From positions 13,629,805-13,693,804 of the forward strand of contig NC_092120.1 of assembly GCF_045679555.1 (NCBI RefSeq): 64,000 nt of DNA, written 5' to 3'. A model generated the notes under the pieces. It ran no database searches, had not been told where the DNA came from, and worked only from the letters and a program-made list of their open reading frames with translations. Positions within the stretch are counted from its first letter, which is position 1; each line of letters begins with the position of its first letter. Below, in pieces: positions 51,510-63,790 of the stretch. The translations under genes and the position numbers were made by a program. This stretch comes from Salvelinus alpinus (Eukaryota; Chordata; Actinopteri; Salmoniformes; Salmonidae).

Positions 51510-52960
51510 ATTTTCGATTTCAAGAAGTTTCATAATGTAGACATATTTTACTGTTTCAGGTCAGGCTTTAGGCGTGTGCATAGATAAGGTAAGGCATTTT
51601 TCTATATTGTGTTTGACATATTTTGCAAAAGAATTAAAAAATTTATACAGTGTGTGCAAATGAGGTAAGGCAATAAATAGGCCGTAGTGACGAAGTAATT
51701 ACAATTTAGCAATTGAACACTGGAGTGATAGATGTGCAGAAGATGAATGTGCACGTAGAGATACTGGGGTGCAAAGGAGCAAAAAAATAAATAACAATAT
51801 GGGGATGAGGTAGTTGGATGGGCTATTTACAGATGGGCATGTACAGGTGCCATGATCTGTGAGCTGTTCTCACAGCTGATGCTTAAAGTTAGTGAGGGAG
51901 ATATGAGTCTCCAGCTTCAGTGATTTTTGCAATTCGTTTCAGTCATTTGCAGTAGAGAACTGGAAGGAAAGGCGGCCAAAGGAGGAATTGGCTTTGGGGG
52001 TGACCAGTGAAATATAACTGCTGGAGCGCGTTCTATGGGTGGGTGCTGCTATGGTGACCAGTGAGCTGAGATAAGGCAGGGCTTTACCTAGCAAAGACTT
52101 ATAGATGACCTGGAGCCAGTGGGTTTGGTGATGAATATGAAGCGAGGGCCAGCCAGCGAGAGCATACAGGTCGCAGTGGTGGGTAGTATATGGGGCTTTG
52201 GTGAAAAAACGGATGGCATTGTGATAGACTGCATCCAATTTGCTGAGTAGAGTGTTGGAGGCTATTTTGTAAATGACATCGCCGAAGTCAAGGATCGGTA
52301 GGATAGTCCGTTTTACGAGGGTATGTTTGGCAGCATGAGTGAAGGATGCTTTGTTGCGAAATAGGAAGCCGATTCTAGATTTAATTTTGGATTGGAGATG
52401 CTTAATGTAAGTCTGGAAGGAGAGTTTACAGTCTAACCAGACACCTAGGTATTTATAGTTGTCCACATATTCTAGATCGGAACCGTCCAGAGTAGTGATG
52501 CTGGACGGGCGGCAGGTGCGGGCAGCGATCGGTTGAAGAACATGCATTTAGTTTTACTTGCATTTAAGAGCAGTTGGAGGCCACGGAAGGAGAGTTGTAT
52601 GGCATTGAAGCTCGTCTGGAGGTCAGTTAACACAGTCCAAAGAAGGGCCAGAAATATACAGAATGGTGTCATCTGCGTAGATGTGGATCAGAGAATCACC
52701 AGCAGCAAGAGCGACATCATTGATGTATACAGAGAAAAGAGTTGGCCTGAGATTTGAACCCTGTGGCACCCCCATAGAGACTGCCAGAGGTCCGGACAAC
52801 AGGCCCTCCGATTTGACACACTGAACTCTGTCTAAGAAGTAGTTGGTGAACCATTTGAGGAACCAAGGCTGTTGAGTCTGCCGATAAGAATGTGGTGATT
52901 GACAGATTCGAAAGCCTTGGCCAGGTTGATGAATACGGCTGCACAATATTGTCTAACATG
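51510..52960 (-). mobile_element. LINE reverse-transcriptase C-terminal half
   Basis: The minus strand reads AKAFESVNHHILIGRLNSLG, SMGVPQGS, then LFSVYINDVALAAGD and IYADDTILY, and continues to a C-terminal domain (YKYLGVWLDCKLSFQT, ILDFGDVIYK, HHCDLYALAGWPSLHIHH). It is broken by frame shifts near 52500-52540 and 52640. Likely the same LINE type as 19215-19830. Confidence 0.85.
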
Positions 52961-53270
52961 TCTGATATATACTGCCGTAATCTTTATATTCCGTACATCA
53001 AAACAGAGAATTGCATAGACAGTCTTTGTACACCCAAATGTCACATTTTCATAATTGTTTTTCTTTCCAGCAGGTCAATTGTCTGCTTCCATGTCCATGG
53101 CATAAGAGAGAACTCTTTCTTTGCCCAAAATGCCACTGGTTAACAAAGCAGAAGTAATATTTTCGCTCTTTACCATACTATTCAAATTGTGTCCATGTGA
53201 TGGAATCAGTTTGCTTACCATTCATTATTTGCTTGTGTGGGACTTTCCTAGCTTATATTTTCAAACACTA

Positions 53271-54058
53271 CAGTCAGGTCCATAATTATTGGCACCCTTG
53301 ATAAAGATGAGCAATAAAGTCTATAAAAGAGATCTATTTTCATGTCATCTGTCCATAGCTCTGGTTCCAAGTCCTGATGCAGTTTAACAACCTCCAGGCA
53401 GTGTTGGGTCGATGACATGAAAATTAAACTTTTTGGCCACGCACACCAGTGGTGGGTTTGGCGTTGACAGTATGCAGAAAAGTACCTCATACCTATGGTA
53501 AAATATGGTGGTGCATCCTTGATCCTTGTTAAGGTCAACTGCATCATGAACCTCATAACCAGTCCCAGGACATTTGACCCAAAAACCTTGTTGCCTCTGC
53601 CAGAAGGCTGACACTTGGCCACAAGTGGATCTTCCAGCAAGGCAATAACCCCAAGCACACATCAAAATCCACCAAGAAATGGTTTATTGACTACAAAATC
53701 AACATTTTGCAATGGCTGTCTCCGGACTTGAACCCAATTGGTTTGAATTGAAGAGGGCAGTCTATAAGAGCAGACAAAGGATATCAATGATCTGGAAGGA
53801 TTCTGTATGGAGGAATGGTCTAAGATCCCTCCCAATGTGTTCTCCAACTCATAGAATATTTGAGAAAAATACTGTGTTATCCTTGCAAGGACAGGGTGCT
53901 GGAGTACTGAAAACAGGAGTACAAAAAGTATATTTTTTAGATTTGTATTACTTGTTAAACAATCTATTTCTTTATGCTCTTGTATTAGTATAATTCGTTT
54001 TTTAAATATTTGTGTTTTTGTATAATAGATTTTTTTCTAATAATTATGGACCTGACTG
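53271..54058 (+). mobile_element. Tc1-like transposon relic, complete ends
   Basis: Inverted ends CAGTCAGGTCCATAATTATT and AATAATTATGGACCTGACTG, flanked by TA on both sides (53269-53270, 54059-54060). The plus strand holds pieces of transposase (KYGGASLIL, NPKHTSKSTKKW-like, FIDYKINILQWLSPDLNPI) with stops and internal loss. Confidence 0.88.
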
Positions 54059-54060
54059 TA

Positions 54061-54780
54061 TGAAATGTTAACATATGTGCAGGTAATTGATATGCATTTA
54101 GACGATAATGCTAGATACAGGGGATACAAGAGGTTATACAACAAGGTCATTTTTTCTGTCTTTATTTAATTGTAAATATAGACTCATTAACATGCATAGA
54201 ATTGTTTGAACGTCATCTATAGCGAAAAATCATAAAATATCACAGCTTTCTGTTATACCAGACAGGAGAAAAAGCTACTCATTATGCAAGTCCTGTCGAA
54301 TGAAAGCAATTACTTCAGTTGCCTTGGGACTGCACATGCACAGCGATAACAGAAAGGCTCTTTATGTGAGGTGTAAGAAAATTAACATTTGAAATCAATG
54401 TAAATTAACTGATCTATTTTGATAATAAAGACCACAATTAACATATGTTCCTATTTTTTGTTCACTCTTGTTGGGCCAAAAAAATCAGCTTTGGCCCTGG
54501 TTTCTGACTATTAGAATGTTTTCTTTACGTCATAGCATATAAACAGTCAAATTACTAATATACAACATGGGTCATACTTTGGTATGACAAATTATTGACA
54601 GTTCATTGAGACTATACCAGCTGCTTTTGAAGTCAAAGACAGTATTGTTATTTTTAACTTTAAGTCCTAGTACCACCTGCCTCTTCCCATGGTCAGACCA
54701 CAGTGTTGTAAATGATTAATACTGATAACAGTATGGAAACACCATATGGGCACCATTTTGGAGGCGTGAGTGAGGAAGGC
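54061..54780. other. Gene-free stretch before vmo1
   Basis: No gene or recognised repeat is seen. It is A/T-rich and holds the vmo1 promoter at its right end. Confidence 0.5.
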
Positions 54781-54786
54781 TATAAG
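54781..54786 (+). promoter_or_regulatory. vmo1 TATA box
   Basis: TATAAG within GGCTATAAGAG, 59 bp before the vmo1 start codon at 54840, fits a short 5' UTR. Confidence 0.6.
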
Positions 54787-54839
54787 AGTTCACTGCCTTT
54801 GTTCCATCCCATCTGTGGACGAGACTGACTTCTGTCAAC

Positions 54840-57800
54840 ATGACTACCCCTCTGTTCACTGCTCTGTCGTTCCTGGCTATGCTGGCCCTTGGGTCATGTC
54901 TAGCTATCTTGCCAGAGGAGCAGCCCTATGTGGAGCGTGCTGGTATTCAATATAGCGCTAGGCCTTACAACTCCCTCCTCACCGTGCCCAATGGAGAGCA
55001 GTTTGGGAACTGGACCTGGCCCGAGATGTGTCCCGACAAGTTCTTCGCCGTTGGGTTCATGCTCCGGGTAAGCAAGGCCTCCTTCATACATTTCAAACAC
55101 ATCTACCAGTTTGGATAGCATTTCTTTCCATTAGTCAATTCAGGGATTAAATTCCAGTCCCCTGTGGTCAAAAAGCCTATTTTCAAATAGCCCATTTTTT
55201 ATTTTTTTATTCTACACAATTCAAATCCTAAATTTGATGTAATCAAAATGTATTTGTGGTGTTGATCCGTTACCAAACATGATCAACACATTTGTGTATT
55301 ACGAGACCATTCTTCTGTTTGAGCTAATGCTAGCATATGTCCATTAACCTTCTCTCAGGTGGAGTCCGAACAGTACGGTCTGGACGACACTGCCCTGAAT
55401 GGCATTCGCTTGATCTGCGCTAAGGACGAAGATAGGAGCTTCTTGTACACCATTGAGTCTCACACTGGATTGTATGTACAGACTAGAACAACATGCCTCA
55501 TATCGGCCTATCACATTGCTCAATGTAGACACAATTGGAAATAATCATATTTCCTTTTAAGATACAGGTTTAACTGTAAAAGCGCATTTCAAACTATAGT
55601 GATGACATGTGACTCAACACCTAGATTCGATCTTATGTAGCAACATTTGAAATGTTTTTTTTTTACATGGGTAAGAAGTAGAGCCTCAGAGCTAGAAAAT
55701 GGTATATCATACACTGCATTTTTGAGGAACAATGGGAAAGTAATTCTGCTTTGATAGTTGATAAACTCACTTTTGAGAAAAGGGCCTATAAATGTTTTGG
55801 TGCCTACTGGAGAGCTCTCCTTTCTCTACATCCATTCAGCATTGTTCACACCCTCTTAAACCAGCCCCACTCTCTTTAAGGATTCACATGTGAGGTCATG
55901 TGCTAAACAGTGAGTAGTGTAGTAAAGATTAAGACTAAAAGTGGTAAAAGTAGTAGCCTACAATAAGGAAAAATTCCATGTAAACAAAGTGTCCAGATAA
56001 AAATATTTTATAAATGTTAGATCACACTTGTCTAAATTGATGGGTCATGTGAAATAAATTCTATAACCCCCAGCCACATCCAGTGGTGATAAAAGTACAA
56101 AATAGTCATACTTGAGTAAATGTAAACATACTTTTACTTCAGTCATTTTCTATTAAGGTAAGTCACCCAGTAAAATATTACTTGAGCAAAAGTCTAAAAG
56201 TAAATTAAATGCTAAAATGTACTTAAGTATCAAAAGTAAAATAATAAATAATTTCAAATTCCTTATATTAAACCAGATGGCCCAATTTGTAATTTATTTT
56301 TGACGGATAGCCAGGGGCACACTCAGACAATTTACAAACGAAGCATTTGTGTTTAGTGAGTCTGCCAGATCAAATGCAGTAGGGATGACTAGGGATGTTC
56401 TCTTGATAAGTGTGTGAATTGGACAATTTTCCAGTAAAAATGTAATGAGTACTTTTGGGTATCAGGAAAAATGTATGGAGTAAAAATTACATTATTTTCT
56501 TTAGGAATGTAGTGAAGTAAAAGTTTCTGAAAAAGTAATGTACAGATACCCCCAAAAAATACTTAAGTAAAAAATACTACTTAAGTACTTTACACCACTG
56601 CCAAAATGCCTTAACACCAGTACATTAACATACTTTATATACTGTTACACACGCACTTATCACATAGTATTCCATACATAAGTTAAGGCAATGCAACCTG
56701 AGTGAGCTGCACATGTACAGTACATAAACAGATGCATGCTCCATATATTTGTGTGGTGGACACATGATACGGCCACATGATATTGTTGTGGTATGTTACG
56801 ACATATATATCAATATTTTGCTAAGTGGATGGGTCTCTACAGAAGGTGTAAAAGGTACAGCCAAATGGTTACTTGCATATTAGCAATATCAGAAATGGAT
56901 AGTGTCAATATAAATAGAATATACAGTATGTACACGAACTATATCAATAACGAAAGTGATAGATGAGGTAGTTATATGCATACAATCAGGGGTAAAGTGG
57001 CTGAGCAACAGGATAAATAATAAATAGTAGCAGCAACGTATGGCGTGTGTGTTAGGAGAGAGTCATGTGAATAGAGGCACTGCAGATAGTGCTGATGACT
57101 GTTCCATCCGAACCACACATGAACAAGGGAATCTATATTCGGAGAGTCTGTTTCTGTCCTGCCCTTGACTTTGGTGCAGGGCATGTGATGTCCATAGCCT
57201 CTTCATCGCAAAACTCCCTGATCTTGTCAAAAAGATAGTTTGTCTAGCTGTGTCCAGTCCAGGTGCTGCTTGTACAGGCAGACCATCTATGGGAGGAAGG
57301 ATGTCAGCGTTGTGCAGCAGCTGAATCCTGGTCCAGACAGTCCGAGCGCTCCTTGGCGACAACACCAGGCTCCAGAGCATCAAAGCTGTAAAACAGGAAA
57401 TAACAAAAAATACATTACAACCTTGCACAACATAAATTCCCCTCGCAAGTTTAGATAATAAGAATAACCTTATACAATGCAATGAAAATGATATTCACCT
57501 GAAGTGCTGGTACTGCTTGATCTGAGTCAGGTGTTGTTGCCAGCCATAGCTTTCCACCAGCACCGTACCATCCTCCAGTCCAACCAGCTGTGGGATGTTG
57601 ACACCTGTCACAGTGCTGTCCTTCACAACACCAGCAATCTCAGACAGTGTTCATTCTGGTCTTTTTGAAGCGTTGCTTAATGAGGCCAAAGCACCAGTCT
57701 GGGTCCAGACTGTGGTGGAGCTTGTGCCTGGCACAATACCAGAGCACAAACTTGTTATTGTTTTGGCCACTGCAGTTATCACAATTCAGGTCCACATGTG

Positions 57801-59111
57801 TTTTCCCAACTCCGTAGTTGGTGAAGAAATGGTGCATGTAGTTGATGACTGCGCTGCTGCCTTTGCTGGATGACATGCCTTCATCAATCAAGTAGTTGAC
57901 TTGTGGTATTCCTTCACAGCAGACACCAAACAAGCCACACTTGCGAGGAGTTAAAAAGTAGATGGGACCTGGCTGCATAGTCAGAAGGATAGTGCACCTG
58001 CAAACAACAAAAGAATAAGATAAATTACAATTAATTGTCTCAGCCCTGTCAATCTGTCTTTACACATCTCAGTGAAAGGTATTTGCCTGCCTCCCATATA
58101 TATTGTTTTTTTGTTGTGTATATCTATCTATCCATCTATGTCCTTAATCAGTATAAAGGAGGAAATGTTGCTTACCTGTTGAACAAAATCATAGCTGTAA
58201 TGCATCCTGATGTCATCTTGAACAACATGCCTCTTATCGTCCTTGTTACGAGATGTCGCCAAGCCAATAGATGGCTCTGCTGTTATTTGTATCTGAGTAT
58301 GATACTATATAGTACTAGCGAGGCAAGTTAACCATTACTTACTATGCACTGTATGCATGCTACCGAGTGATGCCTAAGTAACATTACCTTGGTCTTGTAT
58401 AGAACAAACAGCACATAACAGTCCTATTTCATGACTCAAAGTAGACACAAATGGACTTATCAGTTAAACCCTGCATCTTCAAACTGCAGTGATATGTTAT
58501 TCCATGTCCCGTTTCTACTCTCTACATAATGTGCCTATTTTCTCTGTCTCACAGCTATGGTCAAACCTCATTCCAGACTGCTGTGATGGTGAAATAATAT
58601 TCCATGTCACGTCTTCCCTCTGTATGCCTCTCTCTCTTCCTCTCCCAGCTTTGGTGACTGGTCGGACCCTCTGTATTGCCCCAGGGGTGTGCTGACTTCC
58701 TTCCAGCTGTGTGTGGAGCCCCACCAGGGTCTGTTCGGTGACGACACAGCTGCCAACAACATTAGGTTCCGCTGCAGCAGCAACCCCACCCTCACAGGCG
58801 CCGGCCTGGACTACGGCGAGTACAGCCTCTGGAGCCAGGATTGTGGCGATGGAGGAATCTGTGGCATCGAGACCAAGATGGAGGAATACCAGTACGGTCT
58901 GGATGACTCATCTCTCAATGACGTGCGCTTCCACTGCTGCGCCAAACTCCAGCAGGTGAGAAGATGGTTGTGACACCGGAGCATTTATCATAGAGGGGCT
59001 GAATGAGTTGGTCTTGTGTATGATATTGATATCATGGCATCTATGGAACACTGCAGTATATCACTAATTTTCTAACCCTCTGGTGTTTTTTTTGTCTTAT
59101 CCTCACAGTAA
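54840..59111 (+). CDS. vmo1: Vitelline membrane outer layer protein 1-like
   Basis: Exons 54840-55067, 55359-55471, 58649-58955 and a stop-only exon at 59109-59111; phases join; 651 nt, 216 aa. VMO1 is a secreted beta-prism protein of egg vitelline membrane outer layers and mucosal secretions; its molecular role is not settled. Residues 1-21 are a signal peptide (LFTALSFLAMLALGSCLA). The three-fold internal repeat is visible: QFGNWTWPEMCPDKFFAVGF with YGLDDTALNGIRLIC; FGDWSDPLYCPRGVLTSFQL with FGDDTAANNIRFRC; YSLWSQDCGDGGICGIETKM with YGLDDSSLNDVRFHC. Length fits the family (about 200 aa). The final exon begins directly with TAA after the acceptor. Intron 2 (3.2 kb) contains a hAT-like repeat and a transposase-like relic. 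Confidence 0.92.
56081..56600. mobile_element. hAT-like non-autonomous element in vmo1 intron 2
   Basis: Ends CAGTGGTGATAAAAGTAC and, inverted, AAGTACTTTACACCACTG bracket 520 bp of A/T-rich sequence with many AAGTA words. No transposase. I did not find a matching 8-bp duplication. Confidence 0.7.
57063..58280 (-). pseudogene. Transposase-like relic in vmo1 intron 2
   Basis: The minus strand encodes CGLFGVCCEGIPQVNYLIDE, then VDLNCDNCSGQNNNKFVLWY and HSLDPDWCFGLIKQRFK at about 57960-57650. A separate piece at 58280-58181 (HYSYDFVQQ at its end) could be an upstream exon. The D-N-C-x-G-Q-N-x-N block recurs in many uncharacterised, repeat-like animal proteins thought to be transposon-derived; I cannot name the superfamily. 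Stops and frame changes near 57640 make it inactive. Confidence 0.55.
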
Positions 59112-59900
59112 TCATCTGAGGGAGATACCTCCTCTGGACCAATCTCAACCGGCCCAGACCTGTCAACACACAGGCTCTGACCCATGGTCCATTCAATCCA
59201 GTCTACACCCAATATCTGAATCTACCACTGGTTAAAACCTAATAAATCATTCAACTGTCTGTTTATGGCTCCTTTGTTCAGTGAGGCTGAAACAAACTAC
59301 ATTAGCTCCGACTGAACATAACCCACTCATCAGAGCTGAAGAACCCCTCTAGATCACTCCACAATATGCACTGAAATCCTCATCAGCATGAGAACAGCAT
59401 GTTTTCATAGAGCGTCTCTAATGAACCAATAAACTCAAAGCAAAGTCATAACAAGTGTGCACAAAATGGAGGTGCTGACACATGCATTTCTCCTCCTGGA
59501 AAGGGAGCTAATTAAGAAATGACAAGGGTTATTAATTAATTTACAGTTTAAAGGCCTGACGGCGTCCGATAAGACGGTGATTGGCATACACAGAGGTAAT
59601 TGTGTTTAATGTGTGAGTGGGTAATCTGCAAACGCAGTGTAAGTGGAGAAAAAGGACCGTGTGACTTTATCAAGCAGCGCAGCAATGGTTATCACCAGCT
59701 ACTCAAACATGAGGCAATGGAGGCATACTGATAATGACCCATAATTCACTGCTCTGGAGTTTCTCTTTCATGCTAATGAGTGAACTTCTGGTGAACTCAA
59801 GTTAAGTTCAAACTCATTCGCCTCTTGGTACGCAATACTTTCATTTAGTGTGGGTTAGATTGGAGTGATAGTAAAGAGTGATGACATAGGTCATCTATAT
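59112..59900. other. vmo1 3' UTR and gene-free stretch
   Basis: No further gene or recognised repeat is seen up to the Tc1-like element. Confidence 0.5.
59241..59246 (+). terminator. vmo1 poly(A) signal
   Basis: AATAAA, 130 bp after the stop, with a GT-rich stretch soon after (CTGTCTGTTTATGG). Confidence 0.75.
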
Positions 59901-60814
59901 AAACTCAGCAAAAAAAAGTCCCTTTTTCAGGACCCTGTCTTTCAAAGATAATTTGTAAAAATCCAAATAACTTCACAGATCTTCATTGTAAAGGGTTTAA
60001 ACAGTTTCCCATGCTTGTTAAATGAACCACAAACAATTAATGAATATGCAACTGTGGAACGGTCGTCAAGACACTAACAGCTTTCAGGCGATAGGCAATT
60101 AAGGTCACAGTTATGAAAACTTAGGACACTAAGGAGGTCTTTCTACTGACTCTGAAAAACACCAAAAGAAAGATGCCCAGGGTCCCTGCTCATCTGCGTG
60201 AACGTGCCGTAGGCATGCTGCAAGGAGGCATGAGGACTGGAGATGTGGCCAGGGCAATAAATTGCAATGTCCGCATTGTGAGACACCTAAGACAGCGCTA
60301 CAGGGAGACAGGACGACCAGCTGATCATCCTCACAGTGGCAGACTACATGTAACAACACCTGCACAGGATCGGTACATCCGAACATCACACCTGCGCAAC
60401 AACAACTGCCCGAATTACACCAGGAACGCACAATCCCTCCATCAGTGCTCAGACGGTCCGCAATAGGCTGAGAGAGGCTGGACTGAGGGCTTGTAGGCCT
60501 GTTGTAAGGCAGGTCCTCACCAGACATCACCGGCAACAACGTTGCCTATGGGCACGAACCCACCGTAAAATAAAAAGGAGATGCACTCCAGTACTTAATG
60601 CAGCTGGTGGCCACACCAGATATCGACTGTTACTTTTGATTTCGACCCCCCCTTTGTTCAGAGACACATTATTCCATTCTGTTAGTCACATGTCTGTGGA
60701 ACTTGTTCAGTTTGTCTCAGTTGTTGAATCTTATGTTCATACAAATATTTACACAAGTTTGCTGAAAATAAAACACAGTTGACAGTGAGAGGACTTTTTT
60801 GGGGGGCTGAGTTT
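59901..60814 (+). mobile_element. Internally deleted Tc1-like transposon
   Basis: Inverted ends AAACTCAGCAAAAAAAGTCC and GGACTTTTTTGGGGGGCTGA. The plus strand from 60173 encodes the transposase DNA-binding region (PRVPAHLRERAVGMLQGGMR; VRIVRHLRQRYRETGRPADH). It shifts frame near 60410-60440 and then jumps to the last few residues; most of the catalytic domain is missing. Probably the same superfamily as 1-562. Confidence 0.85.
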
Positions 60815-61015
60815 ATGTATGTTGATACTTTGAAAGGGTCCTTATAAGATGAAGTGTTTTAATGCAGACAAAATATGCATTTCTTTGCTGAGTCATGAGC
60901 AGCATCAGAGGTAGGTACATCCAACCAGATGAACAGGTGACTGGCATGACCACTAGATGGCAGTGTTATCTTAGAGGTGAATTGACATGTTTCAGTGGAT
61001 GGATATTATGACACA

Positions 61016-61192
61016 GGGATATTCAACTCTTACCCTATAAGGTCCAGCGCCTGCTGGCTTTCTGTTCTACCGGATAATTAATTGCATCCACCTGGTGTAC
61101 CAGGTCTAAATCAGTTCCTGGTTAGAGGGGAATAATGGGGGGGGGAAAAGCAATGGTGCTGGCTGCGAGGTCCAGAGTTGAGTTTGAGGGGT
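61016..61192. mobile_element. Short interspersed element, MITE-like
   Basis: The outer words ATTCAACTCT and, inverted, AGAGTTGAGTTTGA bracket about 175 bp. The body resembles a repeat I know as common in salmonid sequence. Non-coding. Confidence 0.5.
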
Positions 61193-62257
61193 ATGACAGA
61201 ACCAACTAGATGAAAACCAGTACAAATAACAGTATACACAATGTAGATGAACAGAAATGATTAAGTGATCTGGTTGCGTAGACAGTTTGGGTATCCTCTT
61301 ACAGTTTGCAGTAAATCAATTAACCTTTATGGGCCTCTGGGCACAGAATGATAGTCCTTAAATTAACCTTGGCGTATCATTTTACAAATATAAAGATTTA
61401 GTCTGATAAATTCCCATCTTAATACAAGATTATCAAAATTCTCCAGACATTCAGTATGCCACATTCAGCAGTTTTATCCCAACCCCAACATCAGTTCAGG
61501 TCTTAGTGGTAAACCCCATGGGCCACAGCGCTTTAAGCCGAAAGTACATTTGTTCAATACTATATCTGCAGGCTGGAAATGAGCATTTTTGACACGCTCT
61601 AGTGGTCCACCTCGTCCGCTTGGTCATTTAAGATCTATTAACGTTTCCTGTAGTGGACAACATGGAAATGATGTGGTTGTTGTTTCATAGCCCTCATTAT
61701 AATGACCCTGTCCTCCCCAGGGCTCCTAGCTCTCATGATGTATAGATCACCCCTGACCATGAAACTCTACGTAAATACGCTTGCTTTCACAAGCACCATT
61801 ACCATGATTTGTGAACACATGGGGCCCACGTAATGTATTTCAATACACCAGCATAATGCCTATACATTTGATCAACTGTAATGAAAATGTAATAAGCAGA
61901 TACGACAGATTTGAAACAATAGTTATGTTTTTTACCCCTTGTGCCCCCTAAGAAAATGACATTTTCCGTAAGCACATAGCTACAGCACTCAGGTCCAGCC
62001 TGATCCAACAATGGAGTCCTTACACTGTAGACTGTGAGGGACTGACGTTTTCTGTATTTACCTCTTTACATTCTTTCAGCACTCCAAGGCCAACCTACAA
62101 GAGCCCTTCACTTGGGGGCTGATTCCGACCCGAGTTAAGCGTGTGTAAATAAAATGTAATTCCCTTTTTATGCTCCTTTAGCTCTACGGGTATTCTGACC
62201 TTGAACTTGAGAATAGCATGTTATTCAACCGCTATTCGTTTTGGGTGAAGATGAAAG
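61193..62257. other. Gene-free stretch
   Basis: I see no gene, RNA or repeat with recognisable ends here. Confidence 0.45.
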
Positions 62258-62665
62258 AAATGAAGGTGTGGTGGAGGTGTGTCTACAGAAATGAAGGTGT
62301 GGTGGAGGTGTGTCTACAGAAATGAAGGTGTGGTGGAGGTGTGTCTACAGAAATGAAGGTGTGGTGGAGGTGTGTCTACAGAAATGAAGGTGTGGTGGAG
62401 GTGTGTCTACAGAAATGAAGGTGTGGTGGAGGGGTGTCTACAGAAATGAAGATGTGGTGGAGGTGTGTCTACAGACATGAAGGTGTGGTGGAGGTGTGTC
62501 TACAGAAATGAAGGTGTGGTGGAGGTGTGTCTACAGAAATGAAGGTGTGGTGGAGGTGTGTCTACAGAAATGAAGGTGTGGTGGAGGTGTGTCTACAGAA
62601 ATGAAGGTGTGGTGGAGGTGTGTCTACAGAAATGAAGGTGTGGTGGAGGTGTGTCTACAGAAATG
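62258..62665. repeat. 31-bp minisatellite, about 13 copies
   Basis: Direct tandem copies of a unit starting ACAGAAATGAAGGTGTGGTG and ending GAGGTGTGTCT, nearly identical; one copy has GGGGTGTCT and one GACATGAAGG. Confidence 0.97.
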
Positions 62666-62934
62666 CCCTATTCTGACCTTGACTTAATTCCCTCATAATT
62701 ACACCACTTTTACACATGATGAAACGATGAATAAGGTCAAGCAACCTGTCTGTTCCGAGTGGAACAACATCTACTTTCATTTCCCCCAATAGAAGTAACA
62801 CCATTCTCCATGCACTGTCATTTACAAATTGATAAGAGTTATTGATAAGAGCTAGGAAAATGAGTAAGCCGTTTGGATAAGGGGATTGTAAATATAAATG
62901 ACCCTAAATAATATACAAGATCAGAGTATTTTAA

Positions 62935-63790
62935 AATCAACCAACTGGTGGCGGAAAGGAGATAAATGTGTGTATTAAGAGGGTTCTTTCATTAATCCCC
63001 ATTCTGAACTAATCCTCTCGATATACACTGAATGTACAAAACATTAGGAACACCTGCTCTTTCCATGACAAACTGACCAGGTGAAGGCTATGATCCCTTA
63101 TTGATATCATTTGTTAGATCCACTAAAATCAGTGTTGATGAAGGGGAGGAGGCAGGTTAAAGAAGGATTTTTAAGCCTTGAGACCATCGAGACATGGATT
63201 GTGTATGTGTGCCATTCAGAGGGTGAATGGGCAAGACCAAAAAAGATTTAAGTGCCTTTGAACGCGGTATGGTAGTAGGTGCCAGGCGCACCAGTTTGAG
63301 TGTGTCAAGAACTGCAACACTGCTGGGTTTTTCATGCTCAAATGTTTCCCTTGTGTATCAAGAACGGTCCACCACCCAAAAGACATCCAGCCAACTTGAC
63401 ACAACTGTGGGAAGAATTGGAGTCATGGGCCAGCATCCCTGTGGAACGCTTGACACCTTGTAAAGTCCATGCCCTGATGAATTGAAGCTGTTCTGAGGGT
63501 AAAAGGATGTGCAACTCAGTATTAGGAAGGTGTTCCCAATGTTTTGCACACTCAGCGTCTGTCGAGAAAATTCGAATTAAAAGGTACACCATATTTAACG
63601 GGTTTTAGATAAATGTACTGAAAACCCTTTTGAATGAAAACTCCACGAGAAAATCTGTTGGCCAGCAAGTGGGAGGGTTTTCAGCAGTTGAATTACATTT
63701 ATTCAGTGCATGCAAGGTAGCCACACCTGCAAAGCCTGTTACACACCTGCATACGGGAAGTATGAATACCAACTACTGAGAAGTGCTTAA
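62935..63790. repeat. Dispersed repeat copy 2, interrupted
   Basis: Matches 2590-2960 on both sides (62935-63025 and 63558-63790). The interior 63026-63557 is a later Tc1-like insertion. Confidence 0.6.
63026..63557 (+). mobile_element. Non-autonomous Tc1-like element
   Basis: Inverted ends CACTGAATGTACAAAACATT and AATGTTTTGCACACTCAG, next to TA. From 63227 the plus strand encodes a transposase N-terminus ([34 protein letters not shown]). The frame then decays and most of the catalytic domain is gone. Confidence 0.85.

Noticed and set aside
52892-53143. Open frame next to the LINE relic
   Set aside because: No homology is recognised and it overlaps LINE sequence antisense.
62258-62665. CRISPR-like array
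   Set aside because: Units are contiguous with no unique spacers, and the genome is eukaryotic. It is a minisatellite.
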